Origin: Pseudothermotoga hypogea DSM 11164 = NBRC 106472
GTDB taxonomy: Bacteria; Thermotogota; Thermotogae; Thermotogales; DSM-5069
Direction of reading: 5' to 3'
NCBI RefSeq assembly: GCF_000816145.1
Contig: NZ_CP007141.1
Span: 744,001 to 808,000 of the forward strand
Length of the DNA: 64,000 nt
Shown: in pieces, positions 53,761-62,805 of the stretch
Layout: the number at the start of each line of letters is the position of its first letter
Position numbering within the stretch: position 1 is the stretch's first letter
The notes under the pieces: model-generated
Seen by the model: only the letters and a program-made list of their open reading frames with translations
Told to the model about the DNA's origin: nothing
Databases searched by the model: none
Translations under genes and position numbers: made by a program

Positions 53761-54443
53761 ACCTTGAAGCTCGATTCTATGTTTGCCGTCTTCGCGGTCA
53801 ACGTGTTCGATGTCACGCTGAGTTTGTCTATCTTTTCTGACAGTGGAGTGATCTTTTCTTCCACAACACTACCGATCGAGACTCTGTCCACACCTGATAG
53901 CATCAGGCCAATGAAACTAACAGCGAGCGTGGCACAGACCAGAATCAGAGTGATCAGATCGACGGGACTCCTGCGTGCAGTCTCAGCTTTTTTCGAGAGA
54001 CTTGGATGTGAAGAATCGAGCTTTTTCAACAACTCTTCGAACACCTTCTCTCGCGCTTTGTCACCCTTTTTACGTGCAAGTTCGAGTTTCAGAGCGATCG
54101 CTTCGACCAGTTCTGGATAAGCTTTGGATACGGATTCCAGGATCGCCATCGCGCCTTCGAAGTTGGTCCTATCAATCTCTTCGAGAGAATCTTTGATGTC
54201 CTCTCTGTAATCCTCCCTCACCCTCTCCTGAGCGGTCTTGTACAGAGTCTTGTACTCTTCTTTTTTCTCATCGCTCAACCGTTCGTAGAGTTTCAGCACT
54301 GCAATCCAGTTTCCAGACGCGGCCTCAAGCTCGAGCAAAAGATGCGGATAATCCTCCTGAAAGATGCTCAGAACATCACGCGCACGAGACAATTGATTTT
54401 CCCTGATCAGTTCCCTCACCAGTCTCTCAACGGCATCGCTCAT
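53757..54443 (-). CDS. Membrane protein with helical repeats, unknown
   Basis: 228 residues. Cytosolic helical-repeat region (LVRELIRENQLSRARDVLSI, FEGAMAILESVSKAYPELVE) like degenerate TPRs, one membrane segment (LITLILVCATLAVSFIGLML), and an outer helical tail (IGSVVEEKITPLSEKIDKLS) that could form a coiled coil. No named family. Overlap of 4 bases with nnr and with the YbgF-like gene. Confidence 0.72.
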   Translation of the reverse strand: MSDAVERLVRELIRENQLSRARDVLSIFQEDYPHLLLELEAASGNWIAVLKLYERLSDEKKEEYKTLYKTAQERVREDYREDIKDSLEEIDRTNFEGAMAILESVSKAYPELVEAIALKLELARKKGDKAREKVFEELLKKLDSSHPSLSKKAETARRSPVDLITLILVCATLAVSFIGLMLSGVDRVSIGSVVEEKITPLSEKIDKLSVTSNTLTAKTANIESSFKV

Positions 54444-55969
54444 CTCGCCACCTCCTCAACGGCGTACGGTATGAGATCCACCAGTTCGCTGACCAACATG
54501 GTCCCTTCCCTCATGCTGTATTTTTCGCTCGCAAGTCCATGCACGTAAACGCCCAAAACACAAGCCTCCGTAGGTGCCACACCCTGGGCGAGGAAACCTC
54601 CTATGACACCAGACAGAACATCTCCACTGCCGGCCTTGGCCAGCGAAGTGTTTCCAACCAGATTGTAATACGTGTTCTTACCATCAGTGACAATCGTTGT
54701 GGCCCCTTTCAAGACCACGATGACGTTGTGGTCCAAAGCGAACCTCTCAGCCAGCAAGTAGTTGTACTTGACCTGCTCAGTTGGTTGCTTGACCAAGCGG
54801 GCGAACTCCCCAGGATGTGGTGTAATTATAACTGGAGCTCGCACCGAATTCAGAACATCCACATTCTTAGAAATGCAGTTCAGTCCATCCGCATCGATCA
54901 GCACAGGTTTATCAATCTGCATAAGAAAGTTCATCACGAACTCACAGACATGTTCCCGATTTGTCAGACCTGGGCCGAGCACGATCGCGTCAGACTCTTG
55001 AGCCAGTTCCAGTGCCAGATCGAGCTCTTTCAGAGAGAAACTGTCTCCATCAATACTTGTGAAAACCAGCCCCGGTTCCCGACCCACCGCCAGTCTTCCA
55101 ACTTCTTCACAGCTGAGCAGCCTCACATATCCACAGCCAATCCTCAACGCCCCCAGACACGTCAGTATGGGAGCTCCCAGATACTGACGCGAGCCTGCGA
55201 TCACGAGCAGGGTGCCGAAGGTTTTTTTGTGCGAATCTTTCTTTCTCTCTGGCAGGATTCTCTTGACATGGCTTTTGGTGATGATGCTTCTTTTCAAGTT
55301 CATCGATTCGCACAGTGATCTGGGAATTCCTATGTTCGCCACCTTCAGTTTGCCCGTCAGTTCCCTGCCAGGAAAGAGCACGTGACAGGGCTTTGGAAGT
55401 ACGAAAGTGACAGTCAGATTCGCTTTGATGGCCATACCGAGAATTCTTCCCGTGTCGCACTCCAGGCCGGAGGGGAGGTCCACAGAGACAACGTAGCCCG
55501 CGTATAGGTTCACCAGATTTATGATGTCCGATAACGGGTTTCTCACTTCGCCCCGACTGCCCGTGCCGAGCAGCGCATCCACGATCACATCGCTTCTTTT
55601 TATCATTTCTGCCAAACCGTCGAGGTCGATGTCCACTCCGAACTTTTTGACGTCAACACCGAGCAACCTCAGCCTTTCAAGATTCTCACGGGTCAAGTTC
55701 GTCATTCTTTCTTCTTCACCTACGATGACACAACTCACCATGTCTGTGTGGTCCAGCAAGTTTCTCGCCACGACCAGGCCATCTCCACCGTTGTTGCCAG
55801 TTCCACACAGAACGAGAAAGGATTTGCCAGACAAATCACCGAGCTCCTGTTCGAGCGCCAGCACCACCGCAAGCCCGGCCCGTTCCATCAGAAAAGATGC
55901 AGGAATCTTCAAAGACTCCTCCGTCATGCGTTCGAGTTCTCTCATCTCTTCACCGCTGATGATCTTCAT
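54440..55969 (-). CDS. nnr: Bifunctional NAD(P)HX epimerase/ADP-dependent dehydratase
   Basis: 509 residues, a fusion. Residues 1-220 form the YjeF N-terminal epimerase (LCGTGNNGGDGLVVARNLLD, SVDLPSGLECDTG). Residues 235-509 are the ribokinase-like dehydratase (VIAGSRQYLGAPILTCLGAL, ADGLN, TPHPGEFARL, AGSGDVLSGVIGGFLAQG). It repairs hydrated NADH and NADPH, which form faster at high temperature. It overlaps the next gene upstream by 20 bases. Confidence 0.96.
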   Translation of the reverse strand: MKIISGEEMRELERMTEESLKIPASFLMERAGLAVVLALEQELGDLSGKSFLVLCGTGNNGGDGLVVARNLLDHTDMVSCVIVGEEERMTNLTRENLERLRLLGVDVKKFGVDIDLDGLAEMIKRSDVIVDALLGTGSRGEVRNPLSDIINLVNLYAGYVVSVDLPSGLECDTGRILGMAIKANLTVTFVLPKPCHVLFPGRELTGKLKVANIGIPRSLCESMNLKRSIITKSHVKRILPERKKDSHKKTFGTLLVIAGSRQYLGAPILTCLGALRIGCGYVRLLSCEEVGRLAVGREPGLVFTSIDGDSFSLKELDLALELAQESDAIVLGPGLTNREHVCEFVMNFLMQIDKPVLIDADGLNCISKNVDVLNSVRAPVIITPHPGEFARLVKQPTEQVKYNYLLAERFALDHNVIVVLKGATTIVTDGKNTYYNLVGNTSLAKAGSGDVLSGVIGGFLAQGVAPTEACVLGVYVHGLASEKYSMREGTMLVSELVDLIPYAVEEVAR

Positions 55970-56450
55970 TTCCCCACCCCAACCAGAAATAGAGCGTTTT
56001 GTATATCTTATAGTAACTCATCACCTTTTTCACATAGTTCTTGGCCTCGCGTTCAAAATCGTTGACTCGCGAGGGTCCTACGTAGTAAGCCGCGAGCGCC
56101 TTTTCAAGATCTCCGTCGTACAGGTTCGACAAGTACCTCAAATAGAACAAACCGAACGCGATGTTGTCCTCAGCCTGGCGAATGTCTCCGTCCAGTTTGA
56201 ACCTCTCTTTCAGCCACGAAGCCGTGGACGGCATCAATTGCATCAGTCCGATCGCACCAGCCGCGGAAACTGCGTCTTCGCGGAAGCCACTCTCGACCTT
56301 TATCAGCGCCATGACGAGTAAAGGATCAACACCTTGAGCTTCTCTGAGCACAACCTCGTAATACTTTATAGGAAAAAGTTTGTAGAACATGAAGACCACG
56401 ATACACATCGAGAAAAGCAAAAACGCAAGAACGTACTTCCAATTTTCCAT
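55950..56450 (-). CDS. Lytic transglycosylase (Slt family)
   Basis: 166 residues. N-terminal anchor VLAFLLFSMCIVVFMFYKLF, then the goose-lysozyme-like SLT domain: catalytic Glu in ALIKVESGFREDAVSAAGAI, GLMQLMPSTASWL, and 'AAYYVGPSRVNDF' (usual AAYNAGP). It cleaves peptidoglycan with anhydromuramic ends. It sits between the NAD(P)HX repair and prepilin peptidase genes. Confidence 0.94.
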   Translation of the reverse strand: MENWKYVLAFLLFSMCIVVFMFYKLFPIKYYEVVLREAQGVDPLLVMALIKVESGFREDAVSAAGAIGLMQLMPSTASWLKERFKLDGDIRQAEDNIAFGLFYLRYLSNLYDGDLEKALAAYYVGPSRVNDFEREAKNYVKKVMSYYKIYKTLYFWLGWGNEDHQR

Positions 56451-56473
56451 CCGTGACCCCCTTCAGAACACAC

Positions 56474-57187
56474 TCACATCAACAAGTTTATCAGCAAGAT
56501 GGTGTATCCAGCCGGTGCCAAGAACGTTCCAAAGGGGATCTTCTGCTTCGGATCCAGTTTTCCTTTTCCCCTCACAAGTGCGTAGATTATCGCAGACACC
56601 GAAGACAACAGCAACACGTAGAAAGACTCGATGAACCCGAGCGCTATACCGATCGCACCTATGAGAATGATGTCACCTTCACCCATACCACCTTTGTACG
56701 CAACGCCCAAAAGCCACAGAAGGATCATCGCTACGACCGCACCGAGGACGTTCCACACGGGAAAACCCCGCACCCACCAGATGAGAAGACCCGAGACCCA
56801 GCTGAGAGCAAGCGTCACATCGGGTATGGCGAGGAACTCCAGATCGATGCAGCTTATGACTATCGCAGAGGAAAAGAACAAACACATGGAGAGATAGAGG
56901 ACCACGTTGGGAATGAAAGAGTTGGCCAGAAAAGCGAGCGCACTCACGATTTCCACCAACGGGTATCTGACGCTTATGGGTGAACCACAGCTCCTACATC
57001 TTCCCTTCAGCAGAAAGTAGCTCAAGATCGGAACGTTGTCGTACCAAGGGATCTGTGCTCCGCACTTGGGACAGAGTGATCTTGCAGGCTTAACTATGCT
57101 CAGATGCACCCTTGGCAGTCTGTATATGACCACGTTTAGAAAACTTCCAATCGCCGCTCCGAGCAGAAAGTTCAAGAAATGCCACAA
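56474..57187 (-). CDS. pilD: Type IV prepilin peptidase
   Basis: 237 residues, about eight spans. A cytosolic Cys tetrad CPKC...CRSC (residues about 40-70) is kept. The two catalytic aspartates are in SCIDLEFLAIPD and GGMGEGDIILIGAIG (GxGD). It cleaves and N-methylates prepilins. No pilin or pilus motor gene is in the window. It overlaps the TPR gene by 16 bases. Confidence 0.94.
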   Translation of the reverse strand: MWHFLNFLLGAAIGSFLNVVIYRLPRVHLSIVKPARSLCPKCGAQIPWYDNVPILSYFLLKGRCRSCGSPISVRYPLVEIVSALAFLANSFIPNVVLYLSMCLFFSSAIVISCIDLEFLAIPDVTLALSWVSGLLIWWVRGFPVWNVLGAVVAMILLWLLGVAYKGGMGEGDIILIGAIGIALGFIESFYVLLLSSVSAIIYALVRGKGKLDPKQKIPFGTFLAPAGYTILLINLLM

Positions 57188-58245
57188 GCACGCATTTCCT
57201 CCTCGTTCAGGAACTCGGAAAGAAAGTCTTTGTTACCGTACAGATACCAAGGACTGTGATCCTTGACCTCAAAGAATGTGCGCTTGGCCTGTTCCAGATT
57301 TCCCTGTTTCAAGGCGCAGAGCGCCAACAGCAACTTCACGTAAGGTTTCATCCTCTCCGAATCCGGTAACAGGTTCAAAAATTCTTCGACACGTTTGTAG
57401 TTACCATGCTTCAACTGTATCCTCGCCCAGGGCTCAACATCTTCTGCACGTGTTGGTCTCAAGCTGAGTATCTGCTCCTCCATGCGTTTTGCGTCCTCGA
57501 GCCTTCCAGCGTCCCCGTAGGCCTGTACGAGCTGAAACATCGCCATGATACTATCCGGATCTCTCTTCAACAGACGCTCCAGAACCTCGCACACTTTGTC
57601 GTAAGCTTTGAGCTTTCTGTAGGCGTCGGCGAGCATGAAGTAAGTGAGCTTGTTGTCCGGTGCGTACTCGATTTCCCTTTCCCAATAAGAAGCAGCCCTC
57701 AGATAATCACCACTGTTGTAGTAAGCCTCACCGAGTGAAGAATAGGCAGGTACAAGCCACGGGTCTATCTCGATCGCTTTGTCTAAGTACTTGATTCCCT
57801 GCTCGATTTCTCCCTTTTCGATGAGAAGCGACCCGTAAAGTTCGTACGCGGGGGCATAATTTTTGTCCACTTCGAGAATGTACTTGACCACCTTGAAAGC
57901 CTCTTCGTGAAGGTCCCTGTCGGCGTAATCCAGAGCCAGATCGTAAAGGCCAGCCAAAGATGCGTGAACGAAGTCTTTCGGGAAAATCTTCTTACACTCG
58001 AGCCATTCTTTGAGTTCGTCGAAACAGACCGGGTCGTAGATTCTCTCATCGAGCAACACAACGTTTTCTTCGATAAAAGCGCACTTCTCGATCTCCTCGA
58101 CCACGTCCTTCTTTTCCTTGAGATCCTGCTTCATGGTGTGCCAGTCACCATCGTAGAGCAGGTCTCTAACCATCACAACCATAGGCGTATCCGTCGTAAC
58201 CTCGATCCTTCTGTCACCAATGATGAGATCGATGACTCGTTCCAC
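57172..58245 (-). CDS. TPR-repeat protein
   Basis: 357 residues from GTG 58245 (AAGGGAG 7-8 bases before); the frame is open ten codons further. The first 100 residues (VIDLIIGDRRIEVTTDTPMV) are not repeat-like. From about 105 there are six to seven TPRs, e.g. APAYELYGSLLIEKGEIEQG, VPAYSSLGEAYYNSGDYLRA and LTYFMLADAYRKLKAYDKVC. No signal peptide. Likely a scaffold; partners unknown. First gene of the leftward block; -10 at 58287. Confidence 0.85.
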   Translation of the reverse strand: MERVIDLIIGDRRIEVTTDTPMVVMVRDLLYDGDWHTMKQDLKEKKDVVEEIEKCAFIEENVVLLDERIYDPVCFDELKEWLECKKIFPKDFVHASLAGLYDLALDYADRDLHEEAFKVVKYILEVDKNYAPAYELYGSLLIEKGEIEQGIKYLDKAIEIDPWLVPAYSSLGEAYYNSGDYLRAASYWEREIEYAPDNKLTYFMLADAYRKLKAYDKVCEVLERLLKRDPDSIMAMFQLVQAYGDAGRLEDAKRMEEQILSLRPTRAEDVEPWARIQLKHGNYKRVEEFLNLLPDSERMKPYVKLLLALCALKQGNLEQAKRTFFEVKDHSPWYLYGNKDFLSEFLNEEEMRACGIS

Positions 58246-58286
58246 CGAACCACTCCCTTGAAATCTTCGCTTCACCTCTACTTTAC

Positions 58287-58292
58287 ATTATA
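58287..58292 (-). promoter_or_regulatory. -10 box of the TPR/gpsA block
   Basis: TATAAT on the minus strand, 41 bases before GTG 58245. An imperfect direct repeat (58302-58331 and 58369-58395, sharing AGATACAACC and CGCATCC) lies upstream of it and may be a regulator site. Confidence 0.5.
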
Positions 58293-58604
58293 ACCCATAT
58301 CTTCAAGATACAACCAGCCTCACGCGCATCCCTTTCACCATTCTCTTGCGCACTGAGCCCCATTCTCTTTCGAGATACAACCTTCATTCGCATCCAATTA
58401 AAGTATGCCAGATCGTGAGGCAAATGCGACAGATGAAGCGTGAATTCCACATGATTCAGTGGAAATCGATGTTAAGGTGCGAAACGTGACGGATAAGCGA
58501 GGATTAAGGAACTGAAAAGTGGTGCGAAGCAATGTTATTATGAAAGTGAAAATATTGACGGCCACCAGCAACCTCTACCCATACAAGCACCTTCTCACAC
58601 ATTT
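58293..58604 (+). other. Gene-free region with a likely small RNA
   Basis: About 310 bases without a convincing protein gene. It holds the direct repeat near the TPR promoter and a hairpin TTCCAC/GTGGAA (58445-58450 and 58459-58464). A possible rightward promoter reads CTGAAA then 18 bases to TATTAT near 58535, and a strong rightward terminator follows. A 28-codon frame beginning ATG 58540 (MKVKILTATSNLYPYKHLL) has no RBS. Confidence 0.4.
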
Positions 58605-58628
58605 GGGGGCAGTGCCCCCGTTTTTTTT
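58605..58628 (+). terminator. Rightward terminator with no annotated gene before it
   Basis: Stem GGGGGC/GCCCCC, AGT loop, then G and eight T. The T-run is on the right only, so it ends rightward transcription, although every annotated gene from 51.3 to 61.7 kb is on the other strand. Confidence 0.88.
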
Positions 58629-59419
58629 CAAATGTTTCGCACCACGCATTCGTAGGCCTGCATCAGTTTTCTCGAAAATTCGTGACAGAAGGTTTGAACA
58701 TCGAAGCCTGAGAAGAACTTATCGTACTCTATGCAAACGCTCGTCAAGATCGGTGACGTTGAGGTGATGCTCTTGAACTTCGCTTCGCACGCGAATCTGT
58801 ACCTTGACTTTAAAATCTGTGCCATCTCGGCAAGCAGAGGAACGCGCGATCTTTCCACTTCGTTTGGTGCCCTCAGCAAGCACAAAATACCTTCGTCCAG
58901 CAATCGAATTGTCATCAGATCTATCGAAGAGTTGTTGAGAGAAACCAGCTGTTTGTAGATCGAATCGTTTATGAGTTCTGCAAAGGACAACTTTCTTTCC
59001 CCATAGACCTTCTCCTTGAAGATCTCCTTGGCCAAAAAGTCTTCATCACCCAAGCCACTGATCATTTTGAACTTAAACGGAAGTCGCACGATGCCACATT
59101 TGTGGTAGTTCGATTGGACCGAGAAGAGCTTTTCATAAACGTCATCGATCGGAACTGTCAGTTGCAACGAGTATATGGGAAGGTTCTTCTCGAAAGGGTT
59201 CACGATCGAAACGCCCACCATCCGCCTTGCAAGATGGTCCACAGCCACGAACAGATGAAAGTTATCGGGATTTCCTGTACAGAACAACAACGCGTGTCTG
59301 TGATATTGGTCCAATTTCTCTTTGAAAACCTCCATGTGGCTCAGAAGCTGATTCGCATCGATTCTCTCGAGAACACGTCTCAAATGGTCCACAACTTCAC
59401 TGGAGCCGAGGCTCACCAT
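58628..59419 (-). CDS. Unknown protein of the MoxR/VWA operon
   Basis: 263 residues, ATG 59419 inside the end of the VWA gene (ATGGTGA). No signal or membrane span. Mixed helix and strand; 'HALLFCTGNPDNFHLFVAVD' and 'YHKCGIVRLPFKFKMISGLG' look like core strands. No recognised family. It is the last gene of the three-gene operon, so it may act with the metallopeptidase-like VWA protein and the MoxR ATPase. Confidence 0.65.
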   Translation of the reverse strand: MVSLGSSEVVDHLRRVLERIDANQLLSHMEVFKEKLDQYHRHALLFCTGNPDNFHLFVAVDHLARRMVGVSIVNPFEKNLPIYSLQLTVPIDDVYEKLFSVQSNYHKCGIVRLPFKFKMISGLGDEDFLAKEIFKEKVYGERKLSFAELINDSIYKQLVSLNNSSIDLMTIRLLDEGILCLLRAPNEVERSRVPLLAEMAQILKSRYRFACEAKFKSITSTSPILTSVCIEYDKFFSGFDVQTFCHEFSRKLMQAYECVVRNI

Positions 59420-60591
59420 TCCAGCACCACCACACTCGAACGGCCGTACGTTTCACGAGCCTGAAGCAGAAATTCGTCGTTGTGATACTTCGAAAGCACG
59501 AAGAGCACCCTCCTCTTCACTTTCGGCAGGTCCGCATAACCGTCCGTGAAGACGATCAAACCTTCAGGTCTGTAGTTGTGCTCGAGATAATCCACAGCTG
59601 GTTGCAAGTCCGTCTCACCACCACCCACGATCTGCATGTTCCTCCACATACCCTTGGTGTAATTCACCTTCAAGTTCACAGCTCGGTCCACCTGCACGAG
59701 TACCAGACTCGTATCAACGTAGCGTGAGAGCGCTTCGATCTCGGTGAAAAAAGCGTCCAGTTCTTCCTGCACTATGCTTCCGCTCGTGTCGACGATGAGA
59801 CCGAGCCTCGCGGCGCTTTCTGTTTTCCAACCCGGTTGGTCCGCATAACGCCTGTTGGGTTTCAGGGGCGTCAGGTATCTCTCTCCATGTTCGGAAACGC
59901 CGGCGAATCTCCTGAGCGTGTCTCGCCAGTTCAAAAACGGTTTGAATATCGAAAGTTCCACCATCCTTCTCACACCGGAAGGTAGCTCTTTCCCGTAGAG
60001 GTTGAACGCCTTCGATAGCAGGCTCTGGCTCAACTCGAGCACCATGTCCACACTGTCCTGCGTGTAAAGCTTCTCGTGAGAATCCAAACTGTTCTCGCGT
60101 GATCTTGCAACGATCAACACGTCAAACCTGCCAAGTTTCTCCATTTCTTCAAGAATCCACGCGTGGTACTCCTCGGCCGATCTATCGGGCATCCAGTCTG
60201 GCGGAAGGACGAAAAGATTCTCGTTGTCCACACCATGCCCTTCTTCAACGAGCAGATTCAACGGTACACCGAACGCCGCCAGTTCGGGGATATGCTGGTT
60301 GATCGCAGCATCCATCGCCAGGTCCCACACGGCTCTGTCACGATCGTTCTTGGGTCTGATGAGAAAGTGAAGGTTTATCAGGTGCATCAGCTGGTGTAAA
60401 AGAAACGCCTCGATAAATTGTTCGGACTTTCGCTCCACCCACCGTGGGTTGTAAACGACGGTGAACCTTCCGTTCCTGAAGGACACGTGCATTTTCTCAG
60501 CCTCAACTGAAGGCTGAACGGACATGTTCAAAAGCAAATACATGTAGAACGGTGAACGCCGCGCGAGGTTGATGAAGATCTTTTCCATCAT
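59413..60591 (-). CDS. VWA domain protein, DUF2201-type, with altered HExxH
   Basis: 392 residues. The N-terminal domain is the DUF2201/COG3864 metallopeptidase-like type; where members have HExxH this one reads HQLMH (in FLLHQLMHLINLHF), followed by 'WDLAMDAAINQHIPEL'. The C-terminal domain (about 255-392) is VWA-like, with the MIDAS motif LIVDTSGSIV and later 'VGGGETDLQPAVDYL' and 'IVFTDGYADLP'. The Glu-to-Gln change probably abolishes peptidase activity. Translationally coupled to moxR (4-base overlap). Confidence 0.88.
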   Translation of the reverse strand: MMEKIFINLARRSPFYMYLLLNMSVQPSVEAEKMHVSFRNGRFTVVYNPRWVERKSEQFIEAFLLHQLMHLINLHFLIRPKNDRDRAVWDLAMDAAINQHIPELAAFGVPLNLLVEEGHGVDNENLFVLPPDWMPDRSAEEYHAWILEEMEKLGRFDVLIVARSRENSLDSHEKLYTQDSVDMVLELSQSLLSKAFNLYGKELPSGVRRMVELSIFKPFLNWRDTLRRFAGVSEHGERYLTPLKPNRRYADQPGWKTESAARLGLIVDTSGSIVQEELDAFFTEIEALSRYVDTSLVLVQVDRAVNLKVNYTKGMWRNMQIVGGGETDLQPAVDYLEHNYRPEGLIVFTDGYADLPKVKRRVLFVLSKYHNDEFLLQARETYGRSSVVVLEW

Positions 60592-61658
60592 AGGTCTCTG
60601 AGCACCGTTTTCGTGTTGTTAAGGTTCGAGAGTCTTTCGAGGAGTCTTTCGAAAAACTGCGAGCTGTTCTCATCTTGGTTTGCCCTGTCAACGATGAATC
60701 TCACCAGTGCGTAGAAGGAATCTCTTGGCAGAATTGAAGCGAGTTTATCCAAATTCTGCGCCACCCTCGAGATGTGTGCAGACAGCAATTCTATCTCTTC
60801 ATCGCTCAGCTTGGAGAAGTAGTCTATGAGCCGGACCACCAACGAGTTCGATCTGTCCACATCGTCCTTGTAAGATGCTTCCAGACCCTCCAGCAAGATT
60901 TTGCGTGGCATGGGCACGTATTCAGATTTCTTGAATTCAACGAACGCCTTCGCAGCTTCGGCACCAACGATCGCCGAAGCGAGGATGTAACCGTACTTGT
61001 CGATCTCATCCTTCGAAAGCAGTCTCAGAACGTTGCTGAGCTTGTACCAGCTCCTCGGGCTTGGTCTCAACTCCACTCTGAGGGATAGTGGCGAACTCGT
61101 GTAGAGAAACTCAGGATAACTCGCTACGAAATCTATCACCTTTGGGTCGACACCGTTGATCTGTGCCCACTCTTTCCATTCATCCACCGTGGGGTTCACG
61201 TGCAGGACAAAGAAACGCGATATGAAGGCTGGATCCGTGATGAGGTCTGCTTGGTCGTACTCCTCATCCGGCGGGTTCATCGTGGCCATGATCCAGACTC
61301 CGTCTGGCAACACGTGGTTGTGTATGCGCTTGTCTATCAAAAGTTGCATGATTGCGTTCCTTATCGACCTGTGGGCACGGTTTATCTCATCCAGCACGAT
61401 GAGATAGTTCCCATCCTCTGGCCACCAATCCGGCCTCAAGAAGGTCGTTCTGTCTTCCCCTCTCGCAGGAAGTCCTATCAAGTCACCAGGCTCCATCTGT
61501 GAGAGAACGAGAATGACGATCTTTTTGTCATTCTCCGCTGCGATCTGTCTTGCTATGTCGGTCTTGCCCACACCGAAGTGTCCCACGAGCAGAGGAACTT
61601 CGCCTGCTTGCATGATCTTCTTGCACAGAAACTTCGCCTCGTTGACCGTCACGTTCAT
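60588..61658 (-). CDS. MoxR-type AAA+ ATPase
   Basis: 356 residues from ATG 61658 (GTG 61652 has a better RBS distance). Walker A LLVGHFGVGKTDIARQIAAE, Walker B YLIVLDEINRAHRSIRN, sensor 1 IMATMNPPDEEY and an arginine finger region ITDPAFISRFF. MoxR ATPases act as chaperones with VWA partners, here the next gene. Its substrate is unknown. -10 at 61674. Confidence 0.92.
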   Translation of the reverse strand: MNVTVNEAKFLCKKIMQAGEVPLLVGHFGVGKTDIARQIAAENDKKIVILVLSQMEPGDLIGLPARGEDRTTFLRPDWWPEDGNYLIVLDEINRAHRSIRNAIMQLLIDKRIHNHVLPDGVWIMATMNPPDEEYDQADLITDPAFISRFFVLHVNPTVDEWKEWAQINGVDPKVIDFVASYPEFLYTSSPLSLRVELRPSPRSWYKLSNVLRLLSKDEIDKYGYILASAIVGAEAAKAFVEFKKSEYVPMPRKILLEGLEASYKDDVDRSNSLVVRLIDYFSKLSDEEIELLSAHISRVAQNLDKLASILPRDSFYALVRFIVDRANQDENSSQFFERLLERLSNLNNTKTVLRDL

Positions 61659-61673
61659 CACTCCCGACCAAAA

Positions 61674-61679
61674 GATTAT
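61674..61679 (-). promoter_or_regulatory. -10 box of the MoxR operon
   Basis: TATAAT on the minus strand, 15 bases before the ATG, with TGAACA as a possible -35 at 17-base spacing. The short leader is notable. Confidence 0.55.
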
Positions 61680-61752
61680 AGAACAGTTGAAAACTTTTGT
61701 TCAGTTCAAAACACCATCGAACAAAATTCATGTGAATTTCTCCTCTGCGGTC

Positions 61753-61758
61753 TATAAT
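61753..61758 (+). promoter_or_regulatory. -10 box of rlmN
   Basis: TATAAT 18 bases before TTG 61777. The -35 region is not clear. Confidence 0.5.
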
Positions 61759-61776
61759 CGTTCTTGAGGTGATAAA

Positions 61777-62805
61777 TTGAACCTACTCGAGATGAGTTAC
61801 GAAGAAGTTGTGGACGTTGTTAAGCAGATGGGTTTGGAAAAATACCGTGCGGACCAGTTGCTGGATTGGGTTTACAAGAAGCGTGTCTTCACCTTCGAAG
61901 GCATGACGAACCTTTCCAAGGAGCACAGAGCGCTCTTCAGAGAGAAGTTCACTGTAAAGTTGCCAAGGTTGATCGAAAAGAGAGTGTCGAAGATAGATAA
62001 GACAACGAAATTTCTCTACGAGCTGGAAGATGGCAACACCATCGAATCGGTGCTTTTGTTCCACGAAGGCTATGCCACCGCATGCATCTCCACGCAGGTG
62101 GGCTGTCCCATAAAATGTGCTTTCTGCGCAACCGGCCAAAGTGGTTATGTTAGGAACCTGACCGTTGCCGAGATCGTCGGACAGGTGCTCGCGGTAGAGA
62201 ACGATTCGGGTAGGAACATCAGAAACGTCGTTTACATGGGCATGGGAGAACCATTTCTGAACTACGATAACGTGGTGAAGAGCATCAAGATTTTGATCCA
62301 TCCGAAGATGAAAGACATGGGAGTTAGAAGGATCACCGTGAGCACGGTGGGGATACCAGACAAGATAACCAGGTTCGCCGATGAAGGCCTCGATGTTCGA
62401 CTGGCCATATCGTTGCACGCTGCGAGTAACGAGAAACGAGACACGATAGTGCCCATCAACAGAAAATACTCGATCGAGGAAGTGTTGCAGGCCGCAAAGA
62501 TCTACCAGGAAAAGACCGACAGACGAATCACGATCGAGTACATCCTCATTAAGGAATTCAACGACTTTGACGAAGACGCTCGCAGGCTCGCGAAGCTGTT
62601 GAAAGATCTGAAGGCCTATGTCAACCTGATTCCCGTCAATGCAACCTCGGCCAGTTTCGAAAGACCATCGCACTGGAAAATGGTCAGATTCAAGGAGATT
62701 CTGCTTGAAAATGGTATCGAGGCAGAGCTCAGGCAGGAGAAAGGAGCGGACATAGAAGCGGCATGCGGTCAGCTCAGGTTGAGAAGAATGCAAGCAAAGT
62801 CTTGA
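61777..62805 (+). CDS. rlmN: Dual-specificity 23S rRNA/tRNA adenine-C2 methyltransferase RlmN
   Basis: 342 residues from TTG 61777 (RBS GAGGTGAT, 3-base spacer). Radical SAM cluster motif CPIKCAFCATGQSGYVRNLT, 'VYMGMGEPFLNYDNV', 'ISLHAASNEKRDTIVPIN' and the catalytic C-terminal Cys in EAACGQLRL. It methylates A2503 of 23S rRNA and A37 of some tRNAs. It overlaps the PASTA gene by 43 bases. Confidence 0.97.
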   Translation: MNLLEMSYEEVVDVVKQMGLEKYRADQLLDWVYKKRVFTFEGMTNLSKEHRALFREKFTVKLPRLIEKRVSKIDKTTKFLYELEDGNTIESVLLFHEGYATACISTQVGCPIKCAFCATGQSGYVRNLTVAEIVGQVLAVENDSGRNIRNVVYMGMGEPFLNYDNVVKSIKILIHPKMKDMGVRRITVSTVGIPDKITRFADEGLDVRLAISLHAASNEKRDTIVPINRKYSIEEVLQAAKIYQEKTDRRITIEYILIKEFNDFDEDARRLAKLLKDLKAYVNLIPVNATSASFERPSHWKMVRFKEILLENGIEAELRQEKGADIEAACGQLRLRRMQAKS

